A DNA stretch of 64,000 nt from Caulobacter sp. X (GCF_002742635.1 NZ_PEGF01000002.1:558001-622000); one strand, 5' to 3'; shown: positions 1 to 8,940, numbered from the stretch's first letter. The notes: generated from the sequence alone by a model not told the origin. Translations and numbers: made by a program.

Positions 1-117
1 ACCGCTCCCCGGGGAGGTGGGAGGACGACGTTGAGGCAAGAAAAACACGCGACGGCTGAAGCGGTTCTGAGCCGCTCGTTGTCCTAGGTTCAGGAAGATT
101 TGGGGTTCAGGTCGGAA

Positions 118-2022
118 TCAGGCGGCCTTGGCCATCCGCGCGGCGGCGATCGCGTCTTCGATCGCGCCATAGAGCTTGCTGACCTCGACCGGCTTGGCGA
201 CGTGGCCTTCCATGCCAGCGGCGAGGTAGTCCTCGACCTGGTGGGCCAGGGCGTTGGCGGTCACGGCGACGATCGGGGTTCGTGTGCGACCTTCCTGGGC
301 CTCCAGGGCGCGGATGGCGCGGGCGGCCTCGATGCCGTCCATCACCGGCATGTGGATGTCCATCAGGATGATGTCGAACTTGGCGGCCTTCCAGGCCTCG
401 ACGCAGGCCGCTCCGTCCGGAACCATGGTCACCTCGGCGCCCAGCGGCGCCAGCACCGCCTCGATGACCTTCTGATTGGTCGGATTGTCGTCGGCCGCCA
501 GCACGCGCAGCGGCGCCTTGGCGGCGGCCCGGGCCTTGGGACGCGCGATCGCGTGGGCCTCGTCGTCGTCGATATAGTGGACTTCGGTCAGGGTCTCCTC
601 GCGCGGCAGGGCGACCAGGACCGTGAAGGTCGAGCCGCGGCCCTCGCGGCTCTGGACCTTGATCGAGCCGCCCATCAGCGCCGCCAGTTCGCGGCAGATG
701 GCCAGGCCCAGCCCCGAACCGCCGAAGCGGCGAGTCGTCGAGCTGTCGGCCTGGACGAACTTGTCGAACAGGCGCGGCAGGATCTCGGGCGCGACGCCGA
801 TGCCCGTGTCGGCGACATCGATCCGCAGGCCCGAACCATCCTCGGCCGAGGCGAACCGAACGGCGACGGCCCCCTCCAGGGTGAACTTCAGCGCGTTGGA
901 GATCAGGTTGCCCAGGATCTGGCGCAGGCGGTCGGCGTCGCCGCGCCACAGGCCATGCGCCTCGGGGGCGACGGCTACCTCGAAGGCCAGGCCCTTCTCA
1001 CGCGCCTGATGGCCGTAGGTTTCACGGATCGACTGGGCCAGCTGGGCGATATCGAAGGGGCGGTCCTGGATCTCGAGACGGCCGGCCTCGATCTTGGACA
1101 GGTCCAGCACGTCGTTCAGCACAGCCAGCAGCAGGCCGCCGGACTCGCGGATCACCGAGAGGCGCTCGCGCTGGGCGGGCTTGAGCTCGTCCATGGCCAT
1201 GACCTCGGCCATGGCCAGCACCCCGTTCAGCGGGGTGCGGATCTCGTGGCTCATATTGGCCAGGAAGTGCGACTTCAGGACGTTGGCCGTGTTGGCGTCG
1301 TCGCGCGCCTTGACCAGCTCGGCCATGGCGCCGCGCAGGTCGTCATCGTTGGCGCGCAACCGCGCGACCAGATGGTTGAAGCTGTCGATCAGGCTCTGGA
1401 AGACGTCGTCGTCGGCGGCTTGTTCCACCGGCATGAAGCGCCCGCCGACGGCGGTCTCGTGCATGGCTTCGGAAAGCCGCTCCATCGGCCGGGCCATGCG
1501 CCGGGCCAGGCCGTTGGCCAGCAGGATCGCCAGCCCGGCCGAGCCGAAGAACAGGGCGCCGGTCAGGGCCAGGTCGCGAGCCAGGATCTGGCCGATGCCC
1601 GGGCGGCGGGCCACCAGGACGACGGCGCCGATCTTGCGGCCGCTCACTTCGACGGGACGGGTCAGGGTGTCGACGTCGGCGGGCGCGGGATCGCCGATCT
1701 GGGCGACCGTCCGGCCTCCGGTGTCGACCATGCGGACGGCCGCGACGCCCGGCGCCTTGGCCACCGCGCTCAGCGCGCGATAGACGCCGGCCAGGTTGTT
1801 GTCGGCCAGGGGACCCGCGGCGCCGGCGGCGGCCATCTGGGCCAGGACCGCGTGGTTGGCGCGCGACTCCTGCCGCGCCACGCTCCACTGCTGCAACATG
1901 AAGCACAGACACGCCGCTACGAGCGCGAGCACCGTGGTGGCCAAGGCCACGCCGGCGATTCGCGCCTGGAGGGGCGCGTGGGTCGATTCGCGGCTCGCGC
2001 GCGGGGTGTTTCTGTCGCTCAT
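118..2022 (-). CDS. hybrid sensor histidine kinase / response regulator
   Basis: This 634-residue inner-membrane protein has a hydrophobic segment near residues 20-40, a periplasmic-type stretch, a second membrane segment near residues 150-170 and a HAMP-like linker. A HisKA domain follows with the phospho-acceptor H259 in SHEIRTPLNG, then a HATPase domain with N, G1 and G2 boxes (LISNALKF, DTGIGV, GSGLGL). The C-terminal receiver domain has its acceptor Asp at D555 in ILMDIHMPVMDG. There is no Hpt domain, so phosphate presumably passes to a separate phosphotransferase. The start MSDRNTPRA is preferred to an upstream start ten residues earlier. The signal sensed cannot be read from the sequence. 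Confidence 0.93.
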   Translation of the reverse strand: MSDRNTPRASRESTHAPLQARIAGVALATTVLALVAACLCFMLQQWSVARQESRANHAVLAQMAAAGAAGPLADNNLAGVYRALSAVAKAPGVAAVRMVDTGGRTVAQIGDPAPADVDTLTRPVEVSGRKIGAVVLVARRPGIGQILARDLALTGALFFGSAGLAILLANGLARRMARPMERLSEAMHETAVGGRFMPVEQAADDDVFQSLIDSFNHLVARLRANDDDLRGAMAELVKARDDANTANVLKSHFLANMSHEIRTPLNGVLAMAEVMAMDELKPAQRERLSVIRESGGLLLAVLNDVLDLSKIEAGRLEIQDRPFDIAQLAQSIRETYGHQAREKGLAFEVAVAPEAHGLWRGDADRLRQILGNLISNALKFTLEGAVAVRFASAEDGSGLRIDVADTGIGVAPEILPRLFDKFVQADSSTTRRFGGSGLGLAICRELAALMGGSIKVQSREGRGSTFTVLVALPREETLTEVHYIDDDEAHAIARPKARAAAKAPLRVLAADDNPTNQKVIEAVLAPLGAEVTMVPDGAACVEAWKAAKFDIILMDIHMPVMDGIEAARAIRALEAQEGRTRTPIVAVTANALAHQVEDYLAAGMEGHVAKPVEVSKLYGAIEDAIAAARMAKAA

Positions 2023-2153
2023 AAGCCCCCAGGGACTCAATCGTAGCGGCACTTTGCCGCAAGGTTCCTAACGCTTCGCTTCCAAATCAGCGGTGGCCGC
2101 GCGTTACGCCCCCGTTACGCCAACGATTGCGTGCATTTACGCGTTGCTTAACC

Positions 2154-2192
2154 TTAACTTTCTATTTACCTTCTTCGTTAGCGTTTTGTTAA
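2154..2192 (+). promoter_or_regulatory. two tandem CtrA-like half-matched boxes
   Basis: In an AT-rich patch there are TTAA-N7-TTTAC (2154-2169) and TTAG-N7-TTAA (2178-2192). Each is one base from the CtrA consensus TTAA-N7-TTAA(C) and has the exact 7-base spacer. They end 11 bases before the GTG start of the next gene. CtrA is the cell-cycle master regulator of Caulobacter; binding here is inferred from the motif only. Confidence 0.45.
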
Positions 2193-2203
2193 TGGAGGCG
2201 GGC

Positions 2204-2548
2204 GTGGAAAAAGTATTTGTTGCTCAACGAGTTGCGACCAAGCTGTTCGCATCGGAGAACGCCGTGGACGCGGCGATGGTCGAAACGGCCGAGCTGATGG
2301 CCGATCTGCTGAAGGCGCGTAAGGACCTCGGAATCTCGGCCGTGGTCGGCGATCGCGCCGCCGCCAAGCTGGCCGAGGCCATGAGCGCGCTCAGCGAAGC
2401 GCGGTCGGCGATGGTCGAAGCGCACGGCGAACTGAACGAGACCAAGCTGCGTCTCGGCATCCGCACGAAACTGACCGGCGCCGAAGATAAGACCTTCCGT
2501 CTGGAGGAGGCGGCCACCGGCAAGGCGGCTCTTCGGCAAGCAGTCTAA
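2204..2548 (+). CDS. small conserved-type hypothetical protein, possibly cell-cycle controlled
   Basis: I do not recognise this 114-residue protein. It is mostly helical by composition, rich in Ala, Glu and Lys, with a likely coiled-coil stretch over residues 15-80 and no membrane segment or cysteine. I chose the GTG at 2204 because a clear GGAGG lies 5 bases upstream; the ATG at 2192 lies inside the putative CtrA box and has no ribosome binding site. A strong hairpin terminator follows 24 bases after the stop, so it is probably a single-gene transcript. Its size and context suggest a small regulator or structural protein, but that is a guess. Confidence 0.7.
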   Translation: MEKVFVAQRVATKLFASENAVDAAMVETAELMADLLKARKDLGISAVVGDRAAAKLAEAMSALSEARSAMVEAHGELNETKLRLGIRTKLTGAEDKTFRLEEAATGKAALRQAV

Positions 2549-2571
2549 GGTTGCAATAGTTTAATGCGAAG

Positions 2572-2600
2572 GGCCTCTAATTCAGGTTAGAGGCCTTTTT
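2572..2600 (+). terminator. rho-independent terminator
   Basis: A perfect 9-bp stem (GGCCTCTAA / TTAGAGGCC) with a 6-base loop is followed by five T. The T run ends one base before the ATG of the next gene. Confidence 0.85.
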
Positions 2601-2601
2601 C

Positions 2602-3024
2602 ATGCCGATGTCGCCGTTTTTGATTTCCCTGTTGGCGGTCATTTTTTCCGTCTGCCTGTTCGCCATCGTGAAGGGCGGACCGGCCGAAAGGCGCGCGGGC
2701 CTGATCTTCGCCGCCGGGACCTTAGGCGTCGAATTGATCCATTCCGCTGTCCCTCGCGACCTGCAAGGCGGCCTGTTGCTCGCCATGGATGGCTTCGTGG
2801 CCGGCGGTTTCCTGCTCGTGGCCTTGCGCTACGCCAGCGCGTGGCTCGGGGCCGCGATGATGCTGCAGGGCTTCCAGTTCAGCCTTCACGCCTATTATTT
2901 CGTGACGGGCGCCAAGCGCGACAACACCTACGCCTTGCTCAACAATCTCGATTCCGGCGGCGTGCTGCTCTGCATGCTGATCGGCTCCATCATCGCCTGG
3001 CGGAAGCGAGGCGCTGGAAAATAA
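2602..3024 (+). CDS. small integral membrane protein of unknown function
   Basis: The 140-residue protein has about four hydrophobic segments (near residues 3-23, 30-47, 58-98 and 118-133) and a basic tail (WRKRGAGK), consistent with an inner-membrane protein. I do not recognise the family. The ATG at 2602 begins directly after the T run of the preceding terminator, leaving no room for a normal leader or SD if transcription came from upstream. Alternative ATGs at 2608 or further in are possible. Codon use resembles its neighbours. Confidence 0.7.
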   Translation: MPMSPFLISLLAVIFSVCLFAIVKGGPAERRAGLIFAAGTLGVELIHSAVPRDLQGGLLLAMDGFVAGGFLLVALRYASAWLGAAMMLQGFQFSLHAYYFVTGAKRDNTYALLNNLDSGGVLLCMLIGSIIAWRKRGAGK

Positions 3025-3131
3025 TTTCCTCGTACGGCGCTAAAAGCGCTCGCCGCGACAAATCTCTCCTTGCCTTTTGCCCGCGAACGCGGTTTCTCGC
3101 CGGCGGGCCACGCCCTCCCAACGGGGCGCAG

Positions 3132-3149
3132 TCCATCTGTAAGGATGGG
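3132..3149 (+). promoter_or_regulatory. serC leader hairpin overlapping the ribosome binding site
   Basis: CCATC (3133-3137) can pair with GATGG (3144-3148), extended by a U-G pair, across a 6-base loop. The 3' arm contains the purine-rich GGATGGGAGA region that should serve as the serC SD, 10-17 bases before the ATG. An alphaproteobacterial 'serC' leader RNA motif is known upstream of serC-serA operons. Whether this is a member was not tested. Confidence 0.4.
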
Positions 3150-3159
3150 AGACATCGCT

Positions 3160-4335
3160 ATGACCACGACCCTCGCCAAGCCGGCGATCCGCCCGGCTCG
3201 TCCCGAGTTCTCTTCCGGCCCCTGCGCCAAGCGCCCAGGCTGGACCCCCGAAAATCTCAGAAACGCCGTTTTGGGTCGGTCGCACCGCTCGAAGCTGGGC
3301 AAGGCGCGCCTGAAGGCCGCCATCGACCAGACGCGCGAAGTGCTGGAGGTCCCCGCCGACTTCCTGATCGGCATCGTCGCCGGCTCGGACACCGGCGCCG
3401 TCGAAATGGCGATGTGGTCGATGCTGGGCGCTCGCCCCGTGCAGCTGCTGGCCTTCGAGTCCTTCGGCAAGGACTGGGTCACGGACGTCACCAAGCAACT
3501 GAAACTGCCCGACGTCGAGGTGCTCAGCGCCCCGTACGGCCAGCTGCCCGATACGTCCAAGGTCGATCCGGCCAAGGATCTGGTCTTCACCTGGAACGGC
3601 ACGACCTCGGGCGTGCGTGTCCCCAACGCCGACTTCATCTCGGCCGACCGTGAAGGCATCGTGATCTGCGACGCCACCTCGGCCGCCTTCGCCCAGGAGC
3701 TGGACTGGGACAAGCTCGATGTCGTGACCTTCTCCTGGCAGAAGGCGCTGGGCGGCGAGGGCGCGCACGGGATCCTGATCCTGTCGCCGCGCGCCGTGGC
3801 CCGCCTGGAAAGCTACACGCCGGCCTGGCCGATGCCGAAGCTATTCCGCATGACCAAGAACGGCAAGATCGCCGCCGACATCTTCGAGGGCGCGACGATC
3901 AACACCCCGTCGATGCTGTGCGTGGAAGATGCTCTCGACGCCCTGAAGTGGGCCGCCTCGATCGGCGGTCTGCAGGCCATGCAGGCCCGCGCCGACCAGA
4001 ACCTGAAGGTGCTGGCCGACTGGGTCGCCAAGACCCCGTGGGTCGATTTCCTGGCGGCGACGCCGGAGATCCGCTCCAACACCTCGGTGTGCCTGAAGGT
4101 CGTTGATCCCAAGATCTGCGCCTTGCCGGAAGACGCCCAGGCCGACTTCGCCAAGAAGCTGGCCAGCCTGCTCGAGAAGGAGGGCGCGGCCCTCGACATC
4201 GGCGGCTATCGCGACGCCCCGGCCGGCCTGCGCATCTGGTGCGGCGCCACCGTCGAGGCTTCGGACCTCGAGGCCCTGACGCCCTGGCTCGACTGGGCCT
4301 TCGCCACCATCTCGGCCGAATTGGCCGCCGCTTAA
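3160..4335 (+). CDS. serC: phosphoserine aminotransferase
   Basis: SerC is a cytoplasmic PLP enzyme that converts 3-phosphohydroxypyruvate and glutamate to phosphoserine and 2-oxoglutarate, the second step of serine synthesis. The 391-residue product begins [10 protein letters not shown], contains the [10 protein letters not shown] substrate loop near the start, TWNGTTSGV, and the PLP-binding Lys195 in [13 protein letters not shown]. This is the long alphaproteobacterial type. The longer frame from 3070 would add an unlikely basic leader, so the ATG at 3160 is preferred. serA follows 149 bases downstream on the same strand, forming the usual serC-serA pair. Confidence 0.96.
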   Translation: MTTTLAKPAIRPARPEFSSGPCAKRPGWTPENLRNAVLGRSHRSKLGKARLKAAIDQTREVLEVPADFLIGIVAGSDTGAVEMAMWSMLGARPVQLLAFESFGKDWVTDVTKQLKLPDVEVLSAPYGQLPDTSKVDPAKDLVFTWNGTTSGVRVPNADFISADREGIVICDATSAAFAQELDWDKLDVVTFSWQKALGGEGAHGILILSPRAVARLESYTPAWPMPKLFRMTKNGKIAADIFEGATINTPSMLCVEDALDALKWAASIGGLQAMQARADQNLKVLADWVAKTPWVDFLAATPEIRSNTSVCLKVVDPKICALPEDAQADFAKKLASLLEKEGAALDIGGYRDAPAGLRIWCGATVEASDLEALTPWLDWAFATISAELAAA

Positions 4336-4385
4336 AAAACGCACTGCGCCGAGCCCCTCCCCCCAATTTCCTAAAAAGAATGGGC

Positions 4386-4455
4386 GGGGAGGGGTTGGGG
4401 TGGGGGTGAACCTCCGCCCTTTCCGCGCTGACACCCCCACCCCCAGCCCCTCCCC
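4386..4455. repeat. G-rich inverted repeat with quadruplex-type tract between serC and serA
   Basis: The left arm (4386-4408) is four runs of four or five G separated by 1, 2 and 1 bases, the pattern of an intramolecular G-quadruplex. The right arm (4432-4455) is its near-complement C tract. A second hairpin (CCCCTCCCC, gcaa, GGGGGAGGGG) lies immediately after, ending near the serA ribosome binding site. Related C/G-rich repeats occur elsewhere in the window. Confidence 0.7.
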
Positions 4456-4484
4456 GCAAGGGGGAGGGGAGAAGGTTTCCTAAA

Positions 4485-6065
4485 ATGACCGCTCCCCGCG
4501 TCCTCATCGCCGACAAGCTCAGCCCCGCCGCCGTCGACATCTTCAAGAACCGCGGCCTCGCCTTCGACATCAAGGTCGGCCTCTCGAAGGACGAACTGAT
4601 CGCCGTGATCGGCGACTATGACGGCATCGCCATCCGCTCGGGCGCCAAGCTCGACAAGGACGTGATCGCCGCCGCCAACAAGCTGCGCGTCATCGCCCGC
4701 GCCGGCATCGGCGTCGACAACGTCGACATCCCGGCCGCCACGGCCAAGGGCATCGTGGTGATGAACACGCCCTTCGGCAACTCGATCACCACGGCCGAAC
4801 ACGCCATCGCCATGATGTTCGCCCTGGCCCGCCAGATCCCCGCCGCCGACGCCTCGACCCAGGCCGGCAAGTGGGAGAAGAACCGCTTCATGGGCGTGGA
4901 GCTCTACGCCAAGACCCTGGGCCTGATCGGCGCTGGCAACATCGGCGGCATCGTCGCCGACCGCGCCTTGGGCCTGAAGATGAAGGTCGTGGCCTACGAC
5001 CCCTTCCTGAGCCCTGAGCGCGCCGTCGAGATGGGCGTCGAGAAGGTCGAGCTGGAAGACCTGCTGGCCCGCGCCGACGTCATCACCCTGCACACCCCGC
5101 TGACCGACAAGACCCGCAACATCCTGTCGGCCGAGGCCCTGGCCAAGACCAAGAAGGGCGTGCTGATCGTCAACTGCGCCCGCGGCGGCCTGGTTGACGA
5201 GGCGGCCCTGCGCAAGCTGCTGGACGACGGCCATGTCGGCGGCGCGGCCTTCGACGTGTTCACCGTCGAGCCGGCCAAGGAAAACCCGCTGTTCGGTTCG
5301 GACAAGGTGGTCGCCACCCCGCACCTGGGCGCCTCCACCTCGGAAGCTCAGGAGAACGTCGCCCTGCAGGTCGCCGAACAGGTCTCGGACTACCTGCTGA
5401 CCGGCGCGGTCACCAACGCCCTCAACAGCCCCTCGATCACGGCCGAGGAAGCCCCCAAGCTGAAGCCGTTCGTGGCCCTGGCCGAGAAGATCGGCGCCTT
5501 CGCGGGCCAGATGGTCGACTTCGGCATCAAGGCCATCGACATCGCCTACGAGGGCGAGGTTTCGAACCTGAACGTCAAGCCGATGACCTCGGCGGCGCTG
5601 GCTGGCGTGCTGAAGCCGATGCTGGCGGAGATCAACATGGTCTCGGCGCCGGCTGTCGCGAAAGAGCGCGGCATCACCGTCTCGGAAAGCCGCCAGGAGG
5701 TCAGCCCCACCTATGACAGCCTGATGCGCGTGACCATCACCACCGAGAAGGGCAAGCGCGCCTTCGCCGGCACGGTGATCGCCGGCGCGCCGCGCATCGT
5801 CGAGGTCAAGGGCATGGAGCTGGACGCGGCCTTCTCGCCGGCCATGCTGTACATCAACAACCTGGACAAGCCGGGCTTCATCGGCGCCCTGGGCGGCCTC
5901 TTGGGCGAAGCGGGCGTCAATATCGCCACCTTCAACCTGGGCCGCGTGGCCGCCGACGAGGACGCCATCGCCCTGGTGGGCGTCGACCAGGCTCCGGACG
6001 CGGCCCTGCTGGGCAAGATCCAGGCCCTGCCGCACGTCAAGGAAGCGCGCGCCCTGACGTTCTGA
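4485..6065 (+). CDS. serA: D-3-phosphoglycerate dehydrogenase
   Basis: SerA catalyses the first and committed step of serine synthesis, NAD-dependent oxidation of 3-phosphoglycerate. The 526-residue protein is the long type: a split substrate domain, an NAD Rossmann domain with G149-A-G-N-I-G, the catalytic His280 in TPHLGAST, an intervening domain and a C-terminal ACT domain (about residues 450-526), which in the family binds serine for feedback control. GAAGG at 4471-4475 is a usable SD, 9 bases from the ATG. It is probably cotranscribed with serC. Confidence 0.96.
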   Translation: MTAPRVLIADKLSPAAVDIFKNRGLAFDIKVGLSKDELIAVIGDYDGIAIRSGAKLDKDVIAAANKLRVIARAGIGVDNVDIPAATAKGIVVMNTPFGNSITTAEHAIAMMFALARQIPAADASTQAGKWEKNRFMGVELYAKTLGLIGAGNIGGIVADRALGLKMKVVAYDPFLSPERAVEMGVEKVELEDLLARADVITLHTPLTDKTRNILSAEALAKTKKGVLIVNCARGGLVDEAALRKLLDDGHVGGAAFDVFTVEPAKENPLFGSDKVVATPHLGASTSEAQENVALQVAEQVSDYLLTGAVTNALNSPSITAEEAPKLKPFVALAEKIGAFAGQMVDFGIKAIDIAYEGEVSNLNVKPMTSAALAGVLKPMLAEINMVSAPAVAKERGITVSESRQEVSPTYDSLMRVTITTEKGKRAFAGTVIAGAPRIVEVKGMELDAAFSPAMLYINNLDKPGFIGALGGLLGEAGVNIATFNLGRVAADEDAIALVGVDQAPDAALLGKIQALPHVKEARALTF

Positions 6066-6076
6066 GGTGAAGTTGC

Positions 6077-6231
6077 TCCCCCGCCATGCGGGGGAGCTGT
6101 CACCCCCGGGTCGCGCGAAGCGCGCGCCCGAGGATAAACTCCGCGACTGAGGGGGCTAGTGCTGCCATAGCCCAGTTCGCCCCCTCCGGCCCTCTGGGCC
6201 ACCTCCCCCGCATCGCGGGGGAGGAACTTGT
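6077..6231. repeat. intergenic palindromic repeat doublet
   Basis: CTCCCCCGC-CATGCGGGGGAG type hairpins at about 6077-6097 and 6210-6231 bracket a GC-rich spacer holding more inverted segments. The same CTCCCCCGC/GCGGGGGAG unit recurs before dnaE2 and near 39.37 kb. No coding potential was seen in the 178-base gap. Confidence 0.65.
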
Positions 6232-6243
6232 CGAAGGCCCCGC

Positions 6244-6612
6244 ATGTCCCTGCTCGTTCCCCGCAAGATCAACCGGCTGGGCCTGACCGTCTTCCTGGCC
6301 GCTGTCGCCTTCACGCTCTACGCGGCCCTGGCGCCCGGCGACGACACGGCCGGCTTGATCCCCTGGGACAAGGCCAAGCACTTCATCGTCTTCTACGGCC
6401 TGACCTTCCTGGCGACGATGGCCCTGCCCAAGAGCCGCTACTGGAGGATCGGGGTCGTCCTGCTGGGCTTCGGGATCGCCATCGAGATTCTGCAGGGCCT
6501 GCCGATTGTCGGCCGCGACGCCGACATCTTCGACGTGGTCGCCGACACCCTGGGCGTCGGCTTCTTCTTCGGCCCGATCATCGCCACCCAGTGGCTGAAC
6601 CGCGACGTCTGA
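6244..6612 (+). CDS. VanZ-like family membrane protein
   Basis: The 122-residue protein has four hydrophobic segments (about residues 11-27, 45-60, 67-84 and 98-113). The conserved VanZ-like features are visible: Asp-Lys and His-Phe in WDKAKHFIVFYGL and the Glu/Gln pair in IEILQ. VanZ-like proteins are small inner-membrane proteins of mostly unknown role; the name comes from teicoplanin resistance, but most chromosomal members have no resistance link. It sits just upstream of the imuA operon but is separated from it by the LexA-type promoter. Confidence 0.8.
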   Translation: MSLLVPRKINRLGLTVFLAAVAFTLYAALAPGDDTAGLIPWDKAKHFIVFYGLTFLATMALPKSRYWRIGVVLLGFGIAIEILQGLPIVGRDADIFDVVADTLGVGFFFGPIIATQWLNRDV

Positions 6613-6637
6613 ACGCCCACCCGCGACACTCCATCCC

Positions 6638-6677
6638 TTGACTCCCGCCGCCGTCGGCGCGAGAACAAAAAGAGAAC
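6638..6677 (+). promoter_or_regulatory. SOS promoter: -35 element and LexA box of the imuA operon
   Basis: GAAC-N7-GAAC at 6663-6677 is the reverse complement of the alphaproteobacterial LexA operator GTTC-N7-GTTC. A TTGACT hexamer at 6638-6643 places the expected -10 region on top of the operator, so LexA would block polymerase. The box ends 12 bases before the imuA ATG. Confidence 0.85.
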
Positions 6678-6689
6678 TTGGAGTGTGAG

Positions 6690-7475
6690 ATGGCCGGATC
6701 GCGCGAGGCGCGTCTTGCGGCCCTGAGAGGCCGGATCGCCGCGATCGAAGCGGGGACTCGGACTCCGACTCCCGTCCTGCCGTTCGGCGATCCCGCCATC
6801 GACGGCTGCTTTTCGGCCGGCGGTCTGCCGCTGGGCGCCTGGCACGAGGTGGTCGGCGCGGGGCTGGAGGGCGAGACCGGCGCGGCGCCGGCGGCTTTCA
6901 TCGGACTCTTGCTGCGGCCCCTGGCGGCGACGGGCGTCGTGGTCTGGGTGGCGCGGCGGAGCGACCTGTTCGCGCCGGGCCTGGCCGGCCTGGGCTTTCC
7001 CGCCCAGCGGCTGATCCAGGTCCGCGCCCGCGACGAGGCCGAGGTGCTGTCGGTGCTGGAGGACGCGCTCTCGACGCAAGGGGTGAGCGCCGCGGTTGGC
7101 GAGGCCGAGGCGCCGGACCTGACCGCCGGTCGCCGGCTGCAGCTGGCTTGCGAGAAACGCGGCGGCCTGGGGCTGCTGCTGCATCGCCGGCCCTATGGCG
7201 GCCGCGCGGGAGAGGGGCCACGGACGGTGTCCGGCTCGGCCTCGTTCAGTCGCTGGCGGATCGCGCCCCAGCCCAGCGGGCCGCCGCCCGACGACATTGG
7301 CCTCGGACCCCCGCGCTGGCGGGTCGAACTCGAGCGCTGCCGGGGCGGACGTTCCGGCGGCTGGATTTTAGAAGCCCAGGAGGCCGGCCATGGCCCGCAT
7401 CCTTTCCGTCTGGTGTCCCAACTGGCCGATCACGACGTGGCGCCGGCGGAACCCGGATGGCGCGAAGCCGGGTGA
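6690..7475 (+). CDS. imuA: ImuA, SOS mutagenesis accessory protein
   Basis: ImuA is the RecA/SulA-like member of the ImuA-ImuB-DnaE2 mutasome that carries out error-prone synthesis past lesions after DNA damage. The 261-residue product starts MAGSREARL, has LPFGDPAIDGCF and GLPLGAWHEV typical of the family, and a Gly/Arg-rich C-terminus. The ATG at 6690 is preferred over a TTG at 6678 because GGAGTGTGAG precedes it. The 3' end overlaps imuB by 86 bases, suggesting translational coupling. SOS control is strongly indicated by the upstream LexA box. Confidence 0.92.
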   Translation: MAGSREARLAALRGRIAAIEAGTRTPTPVLPFGDPAIDGCFSAGGLPLGAWHEVVGAGLEGETGAAPAAFIGLLLRPLAATGVVVWVARRSDLFAPGLAGLGFPAQRLIQVRARDEAEVLSVLEDALSTQGVSAAVGEAEAPDLTAGRRLQLACEKRGGLGLLLHRRPYGGRAGEGPRTVSGSASFSRWRIAPQPSGPPPDDIGLGPPRWRVELERCRGGRSGGWILEAQEAGHGPHPFRLVSQLADHDVAPAEPGWREAG

Positions 7476-8931
7476 GGGATCCTCCCCCCCCCTCGCCCTG
7501 CTGGTCTCCGAACGCGGAACCCGCCGCCTCGCCGCCGTGGACGAGCGCGCCCGGGCTCTCGGCCTGTTCCCTGGCCAGAAGGCCGCCGACGCCCTGGCCC
7601 TGGTCCCGGACCTGGCGACGTTCGACCACGACCCCGCCGCCGACCGCGCGGCGCTGGAGGCGCTCTGCGACTGGTGCGTCCGGTTCTCGCCGGCCGTGGC
7701 GATCGACGGCGACGACGGCCTCCTGCTGGACATCACCGGGACCGACCACCTGTGGGGCGGGGAGGGCGCCATGCTGGTCGACCTCGTCGCGCGGCTGGCG
7801 CGCTGGGGCGTGCCCGCGCGGGCGGCGATCGCTGACACCGCCGGGGCGGCCTGGGGGCTGGCGCGTTATGGCGAGGACCTCGCCGTCGTCCCGCCCGGCG
7901 GCCAGCGCCAGGCTTTGGCCGATCTTCCCGTCGCCGCCCTGCGTCTGGACGAGGCCGCCGAAGCCCAGCTGCCGCGCCTGGGCCTGCACCGCGTCGGCCA
8001 GCTCTATGGCCTGCCGCGCGCCCAGCTGGCCAAGCGCTTTGGCCTTGGCTTCACCACCCGCCTGGACCAGGCCCTGGGGGCGGCGGCCGAGGCCCTGACC
8101 TTCCGCCGGCCGGCCAGCCCCTGGTTCGACCGCCTGGCCTTTTTCGAGCCGATCAGCGCGCCCGAGGACCTGGCCCGCGTCTCCGCCGACGCGCTCGCCT
8201 TGATCTGCGCCCGTCTCGAAGCCGAAGGGCGCGGCGCCAAGCGGTTCGAGGTCGTGTTCCACCGGCTGGACGGCCAGGCCTTCCCGGTGCGCGCGGGCCT
8301 GGCGCGGATCGGTCGCGACGCCGTACGACTGACCAAGCTGGTCGTTCCCAAGCTGGACAAGGTCGATCCGGGCTTCGGCATCGAGGTCGTCACCGTCCAC
8401 GCCGCCGGGGTCGAGCCTCTGGCCGCCGTCCAGAGCGGGCTGGACAAGGCGGCGGGCGCCGGCCTCGATGAGACCCTGGCGCCGCTGATCGACCGCTTGG
8501 TCAACCGTCTGGGCGAGGCCCGCGTCTGGCGCGCCGATCCCTACGAGAGCCACGTGCCCGAACGCGCGGTGGTCCGCGCCGCCCCGCTGGACCCGCCGCC
8601 CGTGGCGGCTTGGGATCCCGACCTTCCCCGCCCGGTGCGCCTCTTAAAGCGGCCCGAGGCGATCACCGCGCTCGCCAAGGTGCCTGACGACCCGCCGGTG
8701 TCCTTCACCTGGCGAGGCCGGTCTCACCGCGTCCGCCGCGCCGAGGGGCCCGAACGCATCGCCCAGGAATGGTGGCGCGCCGGCGTCGCCGAGGGTGAGA
8801 CCGGTCCCGGCAAGATCCGCGACTATTACCGCGTCGAGGACGAGGCCGGCGGGCGGTACTGGATCTTTCGGCAGGGGCTGTTCGGCGGGGAAGACGCGCC
8901 GAAGTGGTGGATCCATGGCCTGTTTGGGTAA
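7390..8931 (+). CDS. imuB: ImuB, DNA polymerase Y-family-like protein
   Basis: ImuB resembles Y-family polymerases but in the family is catalytically inactive; it acts as a hub linking DnaE2 and ImuA to the sliding clamp. The 513-residue protein begins [13 protein letters not shown], has [14 protein letters not shown] and a palm-like [14 protein letters not shown] segment, and a C-terminal part with [15 protein letters not shown] and WIFRQGLFG typical of ImuB. It starts inside imuA and ends 40 bases before dnaE2, so the three genes form one operon. Confidence 0.93.
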   Translation: MARILSVWCPNWPITTWRRRNPDGAKPGEGSSPPLALLVSERGTRRLAAVDERARALGLFPGQKAADALALVPDLATFDHDPAADRAALEALCDWCVRFSPAVAIDGDDGLLLDITGTDHLWGGEGAMLVDLVARLARWGVPARAAIADTAGAAWGLARYGEDLAVVPPGGQRQALADLPVAALRLDEAAEAQLPRLGLHRVGQLYGLPRAQLAKRFGLGFTTRLDQALGAAAEALTFRRPASPWFDRLAFFEPISAPEDLARVSADALALICARLEAEGRGAKRFEVVFHRLDGQAFPVRAGLARIGRDAVRLTKLVVPKLDKVDPGFGIEVVTVHAAGVEPLAAVQSGLDKAAGAGLDETLAPLIDRLVNRLGEARVWRADPYESHVPERAVVRAAPLDPPPVAAWDPDLPRPVRLLKRPEAITALAKVPDDPPVSFTWRGRSHRVRRAEGPERIAQEWWRAGVAEGETGPGKIRDYYRVEDEAGGRYWIFRQGLFGGEDAPKWWIHGLFG

Positions 8932-8940
8932 GCGCCGACT

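Noticed and set aside
100..2046. 648-codon open frame opposite the first hybrid kinase
   Set aside because: The minus-strand protein has all kinase and receiver motifs, while the plus-strand frame has none.
4371..6035. 554-codon open frame opposite serA
   Set aside because: It is an antisense shadow with biased composition and no domain; serA is clear.
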